Positions 40,111 to 53,756 of a DNA stretch of 64,000 nucleotides are shown here, one piece after another (positions within the stretch are counted from its first letter, which is position 1; every line of letters starts with the position of its first letter). The DNA is from Dasyornis broadbenti (Eukaryota; Chordata; Aves; Passeriformes; Dasyornithidae). The notes beneath the pieces were generated by a model. The model made no database searches, was not told where the DNA came from, and was given only the letters and a program-made list of their open reading frames with translations. The DNA is taken from positions 3,609,072 to 3,673,071 of the forward strand of contig VZRN01000634.1 of NCBI GenBank assembly GCA_013397935.1, read 5' to 3'. Made by a program: the position numbers and the translations under genes.

Positions 40111-40410
40111 TGGGCAGCAGAGAATCAGCCTCATTGCCTTGGGGCTGCAGACAGCTGTAGATCCCATGGACCTGACTGATGCTTGGATAAATATTTCATT
40201 TTCTCTCACTGGGGAGACAAGAAAATGCATTTCTTGTATCCTCAGTTACAGCTTGTTTCATGCTAAGTCTGCAGGCTCCTGGGTCTGTCTCGCTTTGTTT
40301 TCTGCTAGAGGACACAGGACTCTGGTGCCCTGATCTAAAGAGGATTTACAGGTAGGGAGGATAATGTTACAACAACACAACTCTGCCGATCTCACATTTC
40401 CTTCTTTCAG

Positions 40411-40490
40411 GTCCTAATGCATAATAAAACCTGCTTTATGGCTCTGATCAAAAGCTCCGAGAGTTCCATGGTAAAATCCAGTGACTGCAG
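40411..40490 (+). CDS. Possible + strand exon, 26 codons
   Basis: An excellent acceptor (CTCACATTTCCTTCTTTCAG) and a strong donor (GACTGCAG then GTGAGC) bound 80 bases, open in phase 0 for 26 codons plus two bases (begins VLMHNKTCFMALIKSSES, ends KSSDC). It accepts the 25-base candidate at 37659-37683 in frame. The peptide matches nothing I know. Splice signals are among the best in the window. Confidence 0.35.
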
Positions 40491-43400
40491 GTGAGCTTGA
40501 CATTTCAAGAATATGTCATGTTATATTTGTCTTTCTTTGTTAGATTAAAGAAGCAGCAACTCTCCGACCGGAAATACATGCATTAGTAAAATTGGGCCAG
40601 AACTGATATTTAAAATAAAATGTTTATTGTTGTAACATTTTAAATTCAAGCCGTTAAATTATTCATGCCCATCAGAAAATTACCCCAATTCAGCACCTGC
40701 AATCTCTGTTTTTCACTAGTGACAGAGAAAGAAAATACTCTTTCTTGTGAAATATTCAAATACTTCAGATGCCTAATAAAAATGCAGGTATATTATCTCC
40801 ATGTTACTTATCTTGAAAGGAGGATGATGTTGAGACAATAAACTGTTTAAAAATAAATCCCTTTCTGACAATCCACGAAACAATGCGCAATGTATTCATC
40901 TCCGTTTGCCTCCCTTACTGGCAGGAAAAACTAACAGACAACACAGTCATCAGAATTATTTTGTGACAATTCCGCAGAGGTTTAGCTAATTCTTTTCAAG
41001 TCCATTTTATTAGTCAGGAAAAAAAATTAAGTCAAATCCTGATTTAATAAGTGGTGGATTTGAATAAATTACTCTAGTTCTGTGTTCACTGAACTTTAAA
41101 CAAATTGTTCCACAATCCATTGCCAAGCAACTAGAACATATCCTTAGGAAGTTCAACAACATACTTTGATTAAATTGGTAGGGTGAACAAACAGTTTGCT
41201 GGGAACTTCAGGCTTATAAAATGAAGACTCACCAAAGGGGAGTTTTCCTCATTAATTCTATCAATCACCTATAAATAGAGGCTTATGCTTAACAAATTGA
41301 TAGAATCACATTATGTCTGAAATTGTTTGTATTTCTGATCATGCGTTTGCCCAGGATGCTGATGGCGGTTCAAGACTGTTGAAATATTGCAAACCTGTCT
41401 TTAGCTTGAGACAACTACAGGAATTAAAGTCAACCTCTCTTATAAACACATATGTCCTGAGAAACTGTCACTATAATAGCTAAGAGAGACTGGTATCTAG
41501 AAAATTACATTTGACGACAGAAAGCCAGTCGTATTAGTATGTCTTAGGTTTATTAGCTTGGGTCTTTGACCCACTGGAACATGAACAAGAGAAGTGGCTG
41601 CACCCTGAGAGCGTCTTCATGAATCAGGGTAACAAAATTACCAACAATTTTAGGTATTGAAGATAGGTCTGTATACTACTTTTTTAAAGAGAAAATTTGG
41701 GGAAATTTTCACTGTATTATGCATTTGGAACAACCTTTCTAACTCTCTAGGGAGAAATGAGGTTTAGGAGATTTCCAGCTTTACACATACGAAATTATTG
41801 CAGGCTAATTTACTTAAAGTTTTCCTATTTTGGCTCACAGTTTGGAAAATACAAACATTTTATCCCAGTATAGAAGTTTAACCTCCCCATTTCCTACTGC
41901 TTTCCATTACGATCTTTACTCTTCCTGCAGCACTTTCTGGGTTTGACTGCAATGCAGGACATCAGGAAACAACAATCCTTCAGCTCCTCACAGTAACAAA
42001 ATCCTACATCCAGGAACAGTGCAAAAATTACACTTGACTCCGTTCTCTTAGCTCTGGGTTTTAAAAAGCTAAACAGTTAAAGTCATTCGCCATTACTTTT
42101 GGTAACTACAGGATTACAGAAGGGTAAAAAGTTCAAACTCAATCCAGCAGACCCACTCCATTCTGTGAAAATAGCCAATTTAGAGCTATTATGAGAAAAT
42201 AACTTTCATTAAGCTTTCATCATTTGTAGTCTACTACAGACCATCTCAGCTTTCTAAAATGTCAACATCTAAAAGTATCATCATTCTTCATTATGCTGGA
42301 GGGAAAAAAAATAGATCAAATGGAAAGGAAGAACTATCACTTTCAGATAAGCAGAGAATGCCGAGTATAATTCCACAGCGAAAATGAGGAGCTAATGCTT
42401 CAGCACTTACATGTACTCTAACTATAACAACAGCAGCAAGAAGATACTTGCATAAAAAGTGTGTCTATTTGATTGCATCTCTCTCCTGGCATCGTTCACG
42501 GGAACCTCAATAGGCTCTCATTTGTTCTGGTCAAGGACTTTGTCATCATTTATCACTCAGGACTCGCCAGGCAATGCTTAGGAGAGAGTTTTGAATCTCC
42601 CTGCATGACAAACAGAGCCGGCCTGGAGCATTACTGGACCCTGATTTACAACTGGAGATGGTTAAACCTGTAACTTCCATAAAGGATCCATGCTGCAGGC
42701 TCAGTGTTCGTGTAACAGCCACTTCGTCGCTGAAAACCGCAATGAAATGTATTAACAAAAGTCGAACTCAGCGATTGTTTCACATCATCTGGGATAAATC
42801 GCAGTAGGTAGGGTGTTGATTCACAAAGATGTGAATGCTAAATGAAATGGCAGAGGCCAGGAGAGGAAAGGAAGGGAGGGGAGCAAACCATTTTGAACAG
42901 AAACAACACAGAAGTGACTCCCGCTCAGCACTCAGTCCTTACCCTCAGCTTTCTGCAGTCACTGACCAGTGAAATCACTCATGAGAACAGGGACTCGCTA
43001 AATAAGGCTGAGAAAACCCCAGTCCCTAAAAAATCTTCCTGAAACTTCTGGAATTAATTCAGCCAACTTTGCACAATGCACAGGAATTCAGAAAGAAGTC
43101 AATCCCCACTGCTTTACACAGGTTTTGAAATTTTACCTCCAAATATTTAATACCTAACATTTCCCTGAGAGGGGACAATGACAAGAGACAGGAACTGAGT
43201 TCTTATTTTCATTAGCCACTGAAACCATCAAAATCTCTCCAAAGATCGTCTGCGATCTAATATTTGCGTTTACACAAGATCTGATGTAGGTCCATCCATT
43301 GAGAATTATTCAAGTGCAGGCTGTTTGGTTGCTGCCTTGTGTGATGCACCTCAGCTTCAGAGGATATTGCTGTAATATAGCTCCCTGGAAAATAGAGCCT

Positions 43401-46400
43401 TTTGGAAAATTTTCCACAAGAAATCCGCTACTAAGCTTTAATGCTGTTTGATGCAAGGAGACATATTTAGGGTATTAAAGATCTGTCTGTTGGAAAGATA
43501 ATTTCAAATTTCAAACTTTAAGTATTCCTCAAACTCTGTAACTAATGCCTCTATTTAAGAAAACCTCAAGATTATGCCAATTCTATGACTATTTTGTACA
43601 GCCAAAGGAAAGGTTTAAATATTCACTTAAGTGCCAATCTTGAATCCAGGCTGATCTGCCCAGGAAATGCATTTCCTAAACCTGTTGCACTTCAGTTATC
43701 CTGGAGATGTAACTCTCAGCCCAAGGGTTCAGCTGCCTGGGATGCAAGGCTTAGCTTTAGAAAGAAAGTGGGATAAAATAAGCTGGAGACAAGAACGGAA
43801 GAGCAAAACAGAGTGAGATGGTAATTACTGCAGACTCAAGGATGTAAGAGGAAAAACATTGACATGGAAAGGTATAAAATCTGAAGGGAAGTGGTGGGGA
43901 AGGGGGCAAAGGGGTGACAAACTTGAGAGATGGCAGCTCAGTCCCAAAGTGCTTTGGTTTGTGCCAGGAGCAGAGGTGACCAGCCTTCCCCACCCAGCTG
44001 CTGACTGGCCAGGAAAAGCTCGTCACTTAGATCAAGAATGTTTTTGCGATTCGTTAAGGTCTTCTGGAAAAAAAGTGTTACTTACAGGTAAAAATGTGGA
44101 AACCCAAGACAATTCTTAGCAATCTGTTCTACAAAATTCAGAATAAGAAGTAGTTTTCTCAGAGTGCTTCGTACTTCAGCTTGATTAGGCTAGAGAGTGT
44201 CCCCGAAAGCTCTTCCAACAGGGAATGACATGGACACTGAAGAGGCAGCTGTGTTCCTATCCTGAGTGGCCAAAGAACATCACTGAATGACCTTTCTTCT
44301 TAACTGGGATGTGAAGACTCAGTTTTATTAATTACATTTACAATTTTAAATGTTTTCTGGATCTATTTTGAAACAAGTAAAATATTTTCAGGGATTTTTA
44401 ACTCTTTGGGTTTCAGATCTCCCTAACTCATCAGTCGGATTCAATTTAGGGATATGCAAACCCAGGAGGGGGAGCTCACATTTGCAACAACAGTTTCATT
44501 TAAAAATTAACCCACATTTTATTATTTTAAGATGCTATTCTACCACTACGTAGAACAATCCATCTTACCTACAGCACAGGGAGTTTTCTTTACAAATAAG
44601 TGCTAACAATTATTTTGCTCTGTACTGGTTATGCAGGAAAGCTCAAACTCTTGCCCATTAATAAGAATAGTCATCATCCATGGAGGTGTTTGAAGCATTA
44701 AACACCAAGGCAGCAAGAAAGTAATTTTTGAATGTTTTACTTCAGCTGTGCATTCCTCTCTGCTGGTTAGATGAGCAATCAGCAGTGCTGCAAACACATT
44801 CCTGTTCTAACATTCTGGAGGGGGAAAATGGCCATTTCTCAGCCAGGGTAAAGCATATGCATTTGTTTAGCTTTTTGTCTGTTAACAAAGAACATTAATT
44901 ATAAAATCTCTAACCAGTTCATTTAATCAAATGCAATCTGGTCTCTGATCACTTGAATGCATAATCAGCCTCACCCTTCTGCCTGCTTGAGAATTATTGA
45001 TTTTGTCTATCAACCCCAGTAGAGGTCCAGGTGATGCAAATAATAATTACCAGAGCTAATGTGATTATTGCATGCGAACTGATTACTATAATTAGGAAGT
45101 GTTTGTTTGTATTAAAAGGGAAAGCAAATTACCTCGCAGGTTTTAAGGAAAAACAGTAGCAACAAATCTGTAATTGTAATTATACAATTCTATATTAAAT
45201 CATGTCAAGAAATCTACTGTCTGCACAAAGGTAAAATGTTCTTTTACAAGCAATATTGAGTAATATGCTGTTAGGAATAAAATATCCAAGAAAGAGAACA
45301 ACATTTGCTATATATACACATTTCATATATACATATGAATGATACTGAATGAGCTATCTTTTTAAATTACTGACATAAATAATTTCCCTCTTCTATTCCA
45401 ACAGATACTATTTCTTAAATCACTCCTTCTGTATACTCTGTTTGGTGTCTTGGATAAACCCCAAGCATCTTCAGTTGTGTTACACCTTGCTTTTTATAGA
45501 GAACCATTGGGCATTTTTAGATGTTGCTACCGAAGAATCAGCACCAAGAATCTGAATTATGAAGATTTACACAACATATTACACTAAGAATGGAACTGGG
45601 CATAAAAGAGATTTGCTTGGGACATACTCCCACACATGCCCAGAAGATAAACCAGTGTCCCACAAGCATTTTGTACACAGGGTTTTATAATTCCATGCAA
45701 TTCATCAAACAACAAACTCAGCAGAGAACTGTGCGAAATGGCAGTAGGAAAAGAGATTTTATTACCCTCTGCATTGCTCACTTCAGAGGCAGGAACACTC
45801 CCACCATCAGGGTGTTGAAAAGTGCCCTCAATCACAAATGGTTTGACTCGGCAAATTGAGGGATGGCTCCATCTGAAAAATCTGCCCATGACTTGGATGC
45901 GTTCTCTAGCATGCCTGAGGTTCGCAGCAGCCCATCCGCTCTGGGCACCCAGGAAGGAGCTCTGCCCTTGTGTTCAGCTGGTCGTGTGTGTGTGCAAGAG
46001 ATTTCAGATGAGAGACGGTGAAAGCGAGGGGGCAGCAAAAGAGAAAAGGCTCAGGCAGCGCTGGAGCCTGATCTGCAAAGTGATGACAAAGCTGCTTCCT
46101 TTCTCCCACCATATCTTTATCTTGTAAGATTGTAAGTTAGCTGGAGAATAGCCTTTCTTTTGCTTGCTTTGCATGTCTATAGTGTCTGATATAATTAAAC
46201 ACTTATTCAAAGCTTCTCAATGCTTCTGCAATACTGATAATATGCAATCATAAATAAATTATAATGAATTTTTAAAAAATTGCATCAAAATAGGAATTGA
46301 AAAGTAGTTCTTTTTTTTTTTTTTTCTTTTTCCAACTGTGTCATTAACAGTGTTTTCAAGCACAGCAACAAGAGTTAAAGGATACGACTGTGTACTTCCA

Positions 46401-49400
46401 AAACAAGTGGAGCTGTTCCGGCCCTTGAATTTTTAATGGTCTTTTCTATAAGTGATTAGCAGGAAACAATAGGAAAAAAAACAATGAAATATTAACATAC
46501 TTCTAATATTATTAGAGAATCACCAAATGTTTCCAAATAACTAAAGATATTGACTGAATAATATAGCAAGGACATAAATCTCCTAGGAGCTTGAGACTTT
46601 TTGTTTGACTTCACAGCCCAAGTTCTACTTTTAGAGGACAGAGCGCTTCAACCAAAGACCTCCCCCCCCCCACTCCGCCCCGAAAATTTCGATTTACTGT
46701 CTGGAAATTCTTCTACTTTTGCTACTCTCACAGAAGGAGAAAAAGGGTGAAAACATGCCCAAGAGGAAAGCAGCGTAAAAAGTGTGAAGACTTCCACACA
46801 AGTTAGGCGCTGTTCTCCACCCTCAGTACAGGAACCGAACATTGCAACTCCTGTAAAGAACGTCGAGGTCATTCTTGAAGAAAATGACTGCTGCTCTGCT
46901 CACCCACAGCTATGAAGTTTCACTACAGCTTTGGATAAAGTTTTATTATTGTTTCCATTATAGCCTTGCATTTCTAAATCAATATGCAAGAAAGAAAAAG
47001 CATTTCCTCCTCTTCTTTCTTGTTTAGCTATTCCTCTGTACAAAGGACAAGATGTATGATCTGAAAGGAAAACATATTTTATTTAAAAGGAAAGGTGACC
47101 AACCTAAAGGAGGACAGGAAACACGCAGACAATAAAGAAAAATGTCCACATAACAGCTGCAAATTTTCTGGGGAAAGTATTATTGTTTTCTAAGAATCTC
47201 TGTTTGTTGTGTGTCTCCTTAAATACAGTTGAGACAGGCAGCAGAGAGAGCGGGGACTGAAGCAGAAAGCTTGTTCTTATTTTCTGAACTAAATGTTAGA
47301 AAATAAAGTGTACATATTAAAATCTAACACTGTACTCCAAAGGGAATTACAAGCACATGCCATAGCCCTCTTGTCAAAGGAATATAAGCAAAACTAATTA
47401 GCTGAACTATGTTTTCATTGTAAATTTTGTCAGGAAGTCATTAAAGCTGTTTTCTCAATAATATATTCAGATCTATGGAAAACTCAGCTCTCCCAATTCA
47501 TTACCATTGCAGTTGACAGGGCTGCATGTTTGGGATATTCATTGCCTTTAATGAATGCAGGGATCTCCAGCACGGAGTTACACATCCTCTCCTGCAAGGG
47601 ATCCCTTCCCTTTCCAGTGGCAACGTTCATCTACATTCATCAGCTTGACAGTGTGAAAGCAGCAGTCACTGCAATTCCAAATACACGCCCAGATAACAGA
47701 AAGAAAAATTCTTGTGAAGTTCGGCTCTATTTTATTATATTTTTATTTGCAGAAGCATCTAAAGCACGTAGCTGACCACAGTCCCACTGGAAAACTTATC
47801 TAAGCAATGGCAGAAAAGGTAAATCTTTAGAAAGAGAACACTTGCACAAGAAGTTCAGCTGTATTTCTTGATACGTAAGAGGCGGGTTCTGAATCAGGCC
47901 AGGGTACATCTGCCGTAATTAACAGCAGCCTTATTCAGCAAGGGCTGTGTCCCCGTGTCTGACCAAAGCACGAGCACCATCTCCGGGAGTTTGGTTCACC
48001 AGGATAAGGCGCTGTGCCATGGGTTCAGTGCCAGAACTTCTGCTGAAAGCCTGACGAGAGCGGTGCTCCTGCTTGATCATATGTTCTACCGCCCTTCTGT
48101 GCCTGTCTCAGTTTCAGTTTGCTCACAGCCCTCAGTGGTATTTTAGTTGTTGCACTGTGCTGGGCTGCTCTCACCAGTACCCACAGCTGAACACACAAAT
48201 CTGGAGGCAGCAGCCACTTATCCACCTTTGTGCAGTACCTGCTGCCTTCTCAGGGAATTGCAGCATGGGAATCAAAATTTTCTAAATGGCTTGACAGTTC
48301 AGCAAAAACTGAAAAAATTCACCTTGAGTGTTTTGTAGTTGTTTACTTTATATTGAGGTTTAGCTAAATTCAGACTTGGGATAGCTTCAGACTCTCGCAG
48401 GAGTCCAGGTTCCAAGACAAAGGTCATTTTGAAATTACTGGAATGCTGTGGGGACAGAAGGAAAAACTTATAGCGGCAATCCTAGCTATGAAAAGATCAC
48501 TTCATAACTCCTTCTTCTTAGTAGCTTATAAAAGAAGCCTATAAATTAGCACAAAACCAAAACCAAACATAAGTCCATTTTTTCTCTCAATTCCCTCCTT
48601 AAACAGAATACTGCCTTGGAGAATGAAATAATAAGTGATATACATAACTTTATAATCCTCTAACTGTGATCCATATCCCTCCCTCTGGTCAGATACTTAA
48701 ATAAAATGTGAAAAGGAATCACTTCTTAAAGAAAATGCATTTTTCCCAGCTGCCACATACCTCCAAAGTTGATTTTGCAGAAGTAATGAACGATCTCCTT
48801 AGGGCTATCCATTTATTTACATAAAACAGTCACGTCTCGCAGCCTTTGTAAAAGAGGTCTCCTGAAAGTTCCTTTCCCAAGATAATATTCACTGAGTGAT
48901 GGTGATGCAGTGATTGTTCACATTTTACAGACAAGCATATATTTCTCCCTCTCTAAAAGGCCCGAATTTCTTCCACAGGTGGGGCAAAACTCAATTCCTT
49001 CTTTTATTGTCATAAACCCAGCATTGTCCCTGCTCTCTCTTTCAGCCCTCGCAGCTGCCCAGGGATGCCTCTGGTTCCCGTGGCTGCCAGCAAAGGGATA
49101 AGTGCTGTTTGTTATAGCCCTTCAACTGCAGGAAATCTCAGAGGCATTGCCCACAAGATTCTTCTTTCATCTATTTGTTTGAAATGTTTCGGTTCGCATT
49201 TTTACAATACTTTCTTCCCTCACTGAAGTTTAACATATTAAAACCGTTCACCCACTAAATACAAGTTTTGAACCTGCATGGAGATGTTTAAAAGGAGACA
49301 GGCTCAAAAACCTTCACATTTCTTTGAACTGAGAAGTGTTTATTTCATGATTAGTGGATTAGCATCTTAGAAACAACCTCCTACAAAGGTGTAAGGTCCC

Positions 49401-51613
49401 TTCTAGCAGAGAATGCAGGATTACAAGAATTTCTGAGATGTATACTTGCAACTTTGTATAGAAGAAAAATAGAATGCAAACAGGCACCGATATACTAAAT
49501 ATAATGGGTTTGCACTTCCTGGATCACTTCAAGATTCTTTTCTTCATCTGGTTTTTTTTGCCATCCTAGTTTTAAATCCTCTTTAGTTTATTTCCAGATT
49601 AAATATTTTTATAAAAATCTCACCATCTGCACCTCTCATCTCCAAAAGGGAAGCTAAATATGTTTGTAAAAGCAGGATTACTTACGAGCATTTGGAAAGG
49701 AATTGAATATATAGAAAATTAGGGAGAGACATACCTGTCCCAGGGAAAGAAAAAAAAAAAATTGATTTCATCTTCTTGTTTATTGAACTCAAACCTATTT
49801 TTAACTGGGGAGATTAAAAACTGATTTTCAGCACCATGGGAACTGCTAGATGCAAAAACAAAAAAAGAAGAAGAAAAAAAAAAGGAAAACTAGAAGCACT
49901 TTATATCTGGTTTTGCTCTCAAAGGAATAAGTTATAGGCACCAGGCTGACTATGAAACACCAAATGAAATATTATGGAAATAAGGGGACATATCTTTTTT
50001 TTCTTTTTTTTGATTGACATTTATTTTTATGTAAAAGTGAAGGGGCAGCTTGTCACTTGAGAGGAGCAGATCCAAACCTCCAGTGCTGCAGGGAATGTGA
50101 GCTCAGCCCTGTGAAGGTCACACCCGGCAGCAGTGGGGATCTCCGGTGAGGCTGGAGCGGTGGGCGAGGCAGGCAGATGGAATTATCCACGTGTGCAGGA
50201 GCCCCAGGAGGGCACCGCACCCCCAGAAACCCTGGCTGAGAGATCCCACCTCTGCCCAGCCCTACACCAGATTCCTTCCCTTTTCAGGGAAGCAGCCCCA
50301 AGAGGAGTGGGCACTACGAACTGCACAGGGCTGCCAGACACTTTCTCTTGACCGTTGAACCCAGGAGGAAGAATAAAAGCAACATGCATTATATTTGTAC
50401 AGACTTCTGATGTATATTCCCTATTTAGAGTTCAGGTTTCCAGTTATTAACTCTTTTTTTCCTCTGTAAAAGAAGGGGAAAAAAGAAAAAAAATAATGGC
50501 AGCTCAGGAAACCTGTCAGGTTGATTAGACTGGGCTGCCAAGAATTGCAAACTGTGACTTGTATTTTAAAACACTTTACAATGCGAAGCTGACTGCAAGT
50601 AGATGGCAGAAATGGCTGCTTTATTTGGGCTAGAGAGGCCTGGGAAGGGAAGTGTAGCGCAGGTCACAGAAATATGGGAGAGAGCACCAGAGAGGCTTTC
50701 CCTGACGCAAAGCATCTCTGAAAGGACAAGCTGTTGTGAAACTGCATCCACTGACCAGCGCAGTGGGAATTCCTCCAGCCCAGGAAAAACACCCCTTAGG
50801 CCTTCCCAGGCCATGGAGCCACAAAGTACCTGGAGCTGTTTGACCAAAATCTCATTCTTTATGCAGCTCAGCTTGGGCTGTGTGTGATTACCTGTGCTAA
50901 TGGGTTCGGCAACTTCCCTAGTGAGGGACAAATCGCTTTACACGTTCAAGGTACGTCAGGGAGATATAATCCAGATCTGGATGCGCCTAGTTTTACTGCA
51001 AGATCCACTGGCAGTTCTTCCATAAAAATCTAACATCTTTTGTTTAATCTCCCAAAATAATCTACAAGCCACTGTATGGCATTGTGTAGGTCAAAAAGTT
51101 GGAGCCACCGAGTTCAGGAATGTGATGGAATTTACATTAGCACATTAACATGTTAAGACCCTATGTCTCCCCACTGCAACAAATCAAAATATCCTAGAAA
51201 TAATAAAGGCATGGCTGAAATATGTTTGCTGCCTAAATTCAGCAAATGAAATCGCAGAACAGCAGAGAAGATGACAAAAGTCACTTTTAAGGATAATGCA
51301 TCAAGCCTTTAAGACAGATTACTCAAGGTTAGGTAATTTGGTTTAGAGCAGAAATAGCTGTGCTATCACTGAGACAAAGTTCTCATGATTCTATGGTCCT
51401 CTGCAGAAAATACTCAGCTACCTCAACTCCAAGGGACATTTTATCTTCTAGACTAAATTCATTATCTTTAGAACTGACCGGTCCTCTTGGTCTGACCTCT
51501 TGTTCTTTCACTTCAAAGCCCTGCTCACCTGCGGAAGAAGTGAAAGCTGAATGACTTTAGTCCGACTGCTCCCTTTCAATCTTCTTTTTCTTTTCCCAGA
51601 CCCTTTCTTCCAG
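40491..51613. other. Non-coding unique sequence
   Basis: AT-rich sequence without recognisable genes or repeats apart from short A/T runs (46311-46326 and about 49748-49762) and a C-run near 46663-46672. One exon-like segment lies at 44031-44087. A stretch at about 44880-45110 with an octamer motif and many homeodomain-type TAAT cores could be regulatory. Confidence 0.5.
44031..44087 (+). CDS. Possible + strand exon, 18 codons
   Basis: The acceptor is moderate (AAGCTCGTCACTTAG) and the donor fair (CTTACAG then GTAAAA). Skipping one base, 18 codons are open (SRMFLRFVKVFWKKSVTY) with two bases left over. The start phase fits the end of 40411-40490 and the end phase fits 51614-51737. The weak acceptor makes this a tentative member of the series. 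Confidence 0.18.
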
Positions 51614-51737
51614 CCGACAGGCTATCTCCTTTAGAAGCAGAAGTTACGTGTCCTTCCCAACTTCACAAATGTCCAAGAACAACCAAGCGAGTTGGTCTAA
51701 TTGCATTACTTTGTTTTTCCTGTATGGTTTTTTTTCT
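51614..51737 (+). CDS. Possible + strand exon, 41 codons
   Basis: An unusually long pyrimidine tract and acceptor (TTTCTTTTCCCAG, then CCCTTTCTTCCAG) precede 124 bases. After one base, 41 codons are open (begins RQAISFRSRSYVSFPT, ends ITLFFLYGFFS). The donor is TTTTCT then GTAAGTA. Three CpGs are present. The last 12 residues are hydrophobic. It would leave phase 0, matching the start of the stronger exon at 56078. The T-rich end weakens the donor side. Confidence 0.3.
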
Positions 51738-53730
51738 GTAAGTATGTTAAGTTGCGAGCCTTTGTTTTGCTATTATAACCTCAGGCTACAGTAAATGAAT
51801 TCTCTGCTACCTTTGAAGGGAGAGATGAAGTAAAATTCCCCAAGCGCAAAATCAAGCAGAGAAGAAAGCCTCTTCTGGTTTGCTTGAAATATACATCTTG
51901 TCCTGCTTTTCCTTTAATGTTCTCTTTTATGATAAGAATCAGTGAAGGGCAGGTAGAGGGTTTTTTCTCCCTCTCCTACAACCACCGGTTTATTACAAAA
52001 ACATATTGATGACTGCAAACCATTGTAACTCCCATTAATCCACTTGTTTACGTCAGATCAATCCACTTATTTATGTGTTAGATCCGACAAAAGCAGGGTT
52101 TCTTCTCTGACTTCCCACACTCTGCTAACATTTTAACACATTTTTGAGCATCACTATGAAGCAAGAGCCTCCTGTGGTTAGTTTGTTGATACTGGGCTCT
52201 TTTTTCTTCCCTTTTGCAGTCTGGCTGGCATTGGGTTGAAACTAATGAAGAATGATTTTTAAATTGCCAGTGTGCCATTATCTCAGACAAACTCTTAAAA
52301 CCAAACCAGGTGTCTGCTCTCAGTCACTCCTTTTGCAGCTCAAAACTGCTCCAACCACTTCGAGTGCCTCGACATGTGGAAACATTTGCAAATGCCCACA
52401 GGCACACAGAGAGTTCCTCCCCGGATCAAACTGAATCTCAGGCAACAAAACAGCTCTTTTTAATAGCAGCCACTCTCTAATCAATCCTCAACACCCCCAC
52501 ACCATCAGAGCTCCCTCCACAACCCATCTGGAAAAAATAAGAACATATATTCCTTTAGGTTATAATAAGAGATTTGATAACTTCCAAGCTAAGAGGTGAA
52601 GTTCACTAATTAAGGAAGTGAACTTCAATACTTCAGAACTCAGGACCAGATTTATTTTTATTTTAATATGAAGAATACTTTTGTATTCTTTTGTTTGTTC
52701 AGAAAACAAATGTTATTGTTTGCTCTTGAAAATCTCCGTGTAAGAATCCAATGCACGTGAAACAAGCAATGTTTAAAGCCTTAGCAAAGGCCTCTAAGAA
52801 GATGTGGGCTGTTAGGAGATGGATCTGAACTATTTTAAAACCACTGAGAGTCTGAGCGGATCATAGAAAACAACCTGGGAAATGTTTTAACTTTATAAAA
52901 CACGAGGTTTTCCATTCCTTGTAGAATGACACAATGATGCTGTGCTAGTGAAGGCAATTAAAGGGCATGAATAAAACCAGTGATCATTAATTAGCGGAAA
53001 AATAAGAATTCCACAGACCTATAGAGGAGTGGCGCGTTAGAGGACGTGACAAAGAGTCACAGAGTGCTGAACTGTGCTGATTCTCAGCAATGAAAGGGCA
53101 CAGGGCCTCTTCCTCACCTCTTCATGGGAAACAGGGAAGGTGCCCACCCCAGAGATGTGGAACCCAGCCTTGGACAGACGGGGTTCACTTCCAGCTCCAC
53201 AAATCAGTAACAACTGTGACCTGTGTGTTCACTGCTTATCCCATTACATATCACAAGTGCTAAAAAACCAATATCTACCACAAGAAATTACCTGAGATTT
53301 TCCTATCTTTGCAACATTGAAGATCTTTATATTTTCTTAGAATCAGATGTGAGTGCTTTGATTTACTCTACCACCTAGAAAACCACTCAGCTAAATGCTC
53401 TTTTTTGCATATTTTAAAGCAAAGCTCAGAAAATTGTTCTATTTTGAGCTCAGTATCTGACATTATATCCAAAAACCTGGAGGAAACAATGATGTTTGCG
53501 GTAAGAATCTATTTAATGAGCCATAAAAACATAGCACTATTCAGCACTGTTTAAACTTAATTTTAGTCGTTTTTTTCTAAATTCTGTTTTGTAGCCATTG
53601 GTATGGTTTGACACCTGTAGAACAAGGCAGGCAGACTGGTGATAAAAAAGAATTTCTGTACATTTTTAATTAGTGTTGCTGCACCCATTTAAAGCTTTCT
53701 AATACAAAAAATAAATGATGCTGGTTAATA

Positions 53731-53756
53731 TAGCTTGATATATTAATATCAAGCTA
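53731..53756. repeat. Perfect 11-base inverted repeat (hairpin)
   Basis: TAGCTTGATAT is followed by ATTA and then its exact reverse complement ATATCAAGCTA. The arms are perfect and the loop is four bases. It is AT-rich and could extrude as a cruciform, or may simply be a chance palindrome. Confidence 0.85.

Noticed and set aside
39660..40230. Open frames of 98-147 codons through the triplet repeat
   Set aside because: They stay open because a pure CTG/CAG repeat contains no stop in any frame. Five overlapping frames on both strands cannot all be genes, and none resembles a known polyglutamine or polyalanine protein to me.
45584..45889. 101-codon minus-strand open frame with an exon-like part after TTTCGCACAG
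   Set aside because: The acceptor is reasonable but no good donor follows before the stop codon, and the peptide is not recognised.
46018..46124. + strand CpG-containing segment ending at TTATCTT then GTAAGA
   Set aside because: Its phase does not fit any neighbouring candidate, and the acceptor region is purine-rich.
47759..47819. Excellent acceptor (TATTTTTATTTGCAG region) and donor GAAAAG then GTAAAT
   Set aside because: All three frames between the sites contain a stop, so it cannot be an internal coding exon.
50566..50931. 121-codon minus-strand open frame
   Set aside because: The opposite strand is open over most of the same stretch, which points to locally low stop-codon density rather than coding.
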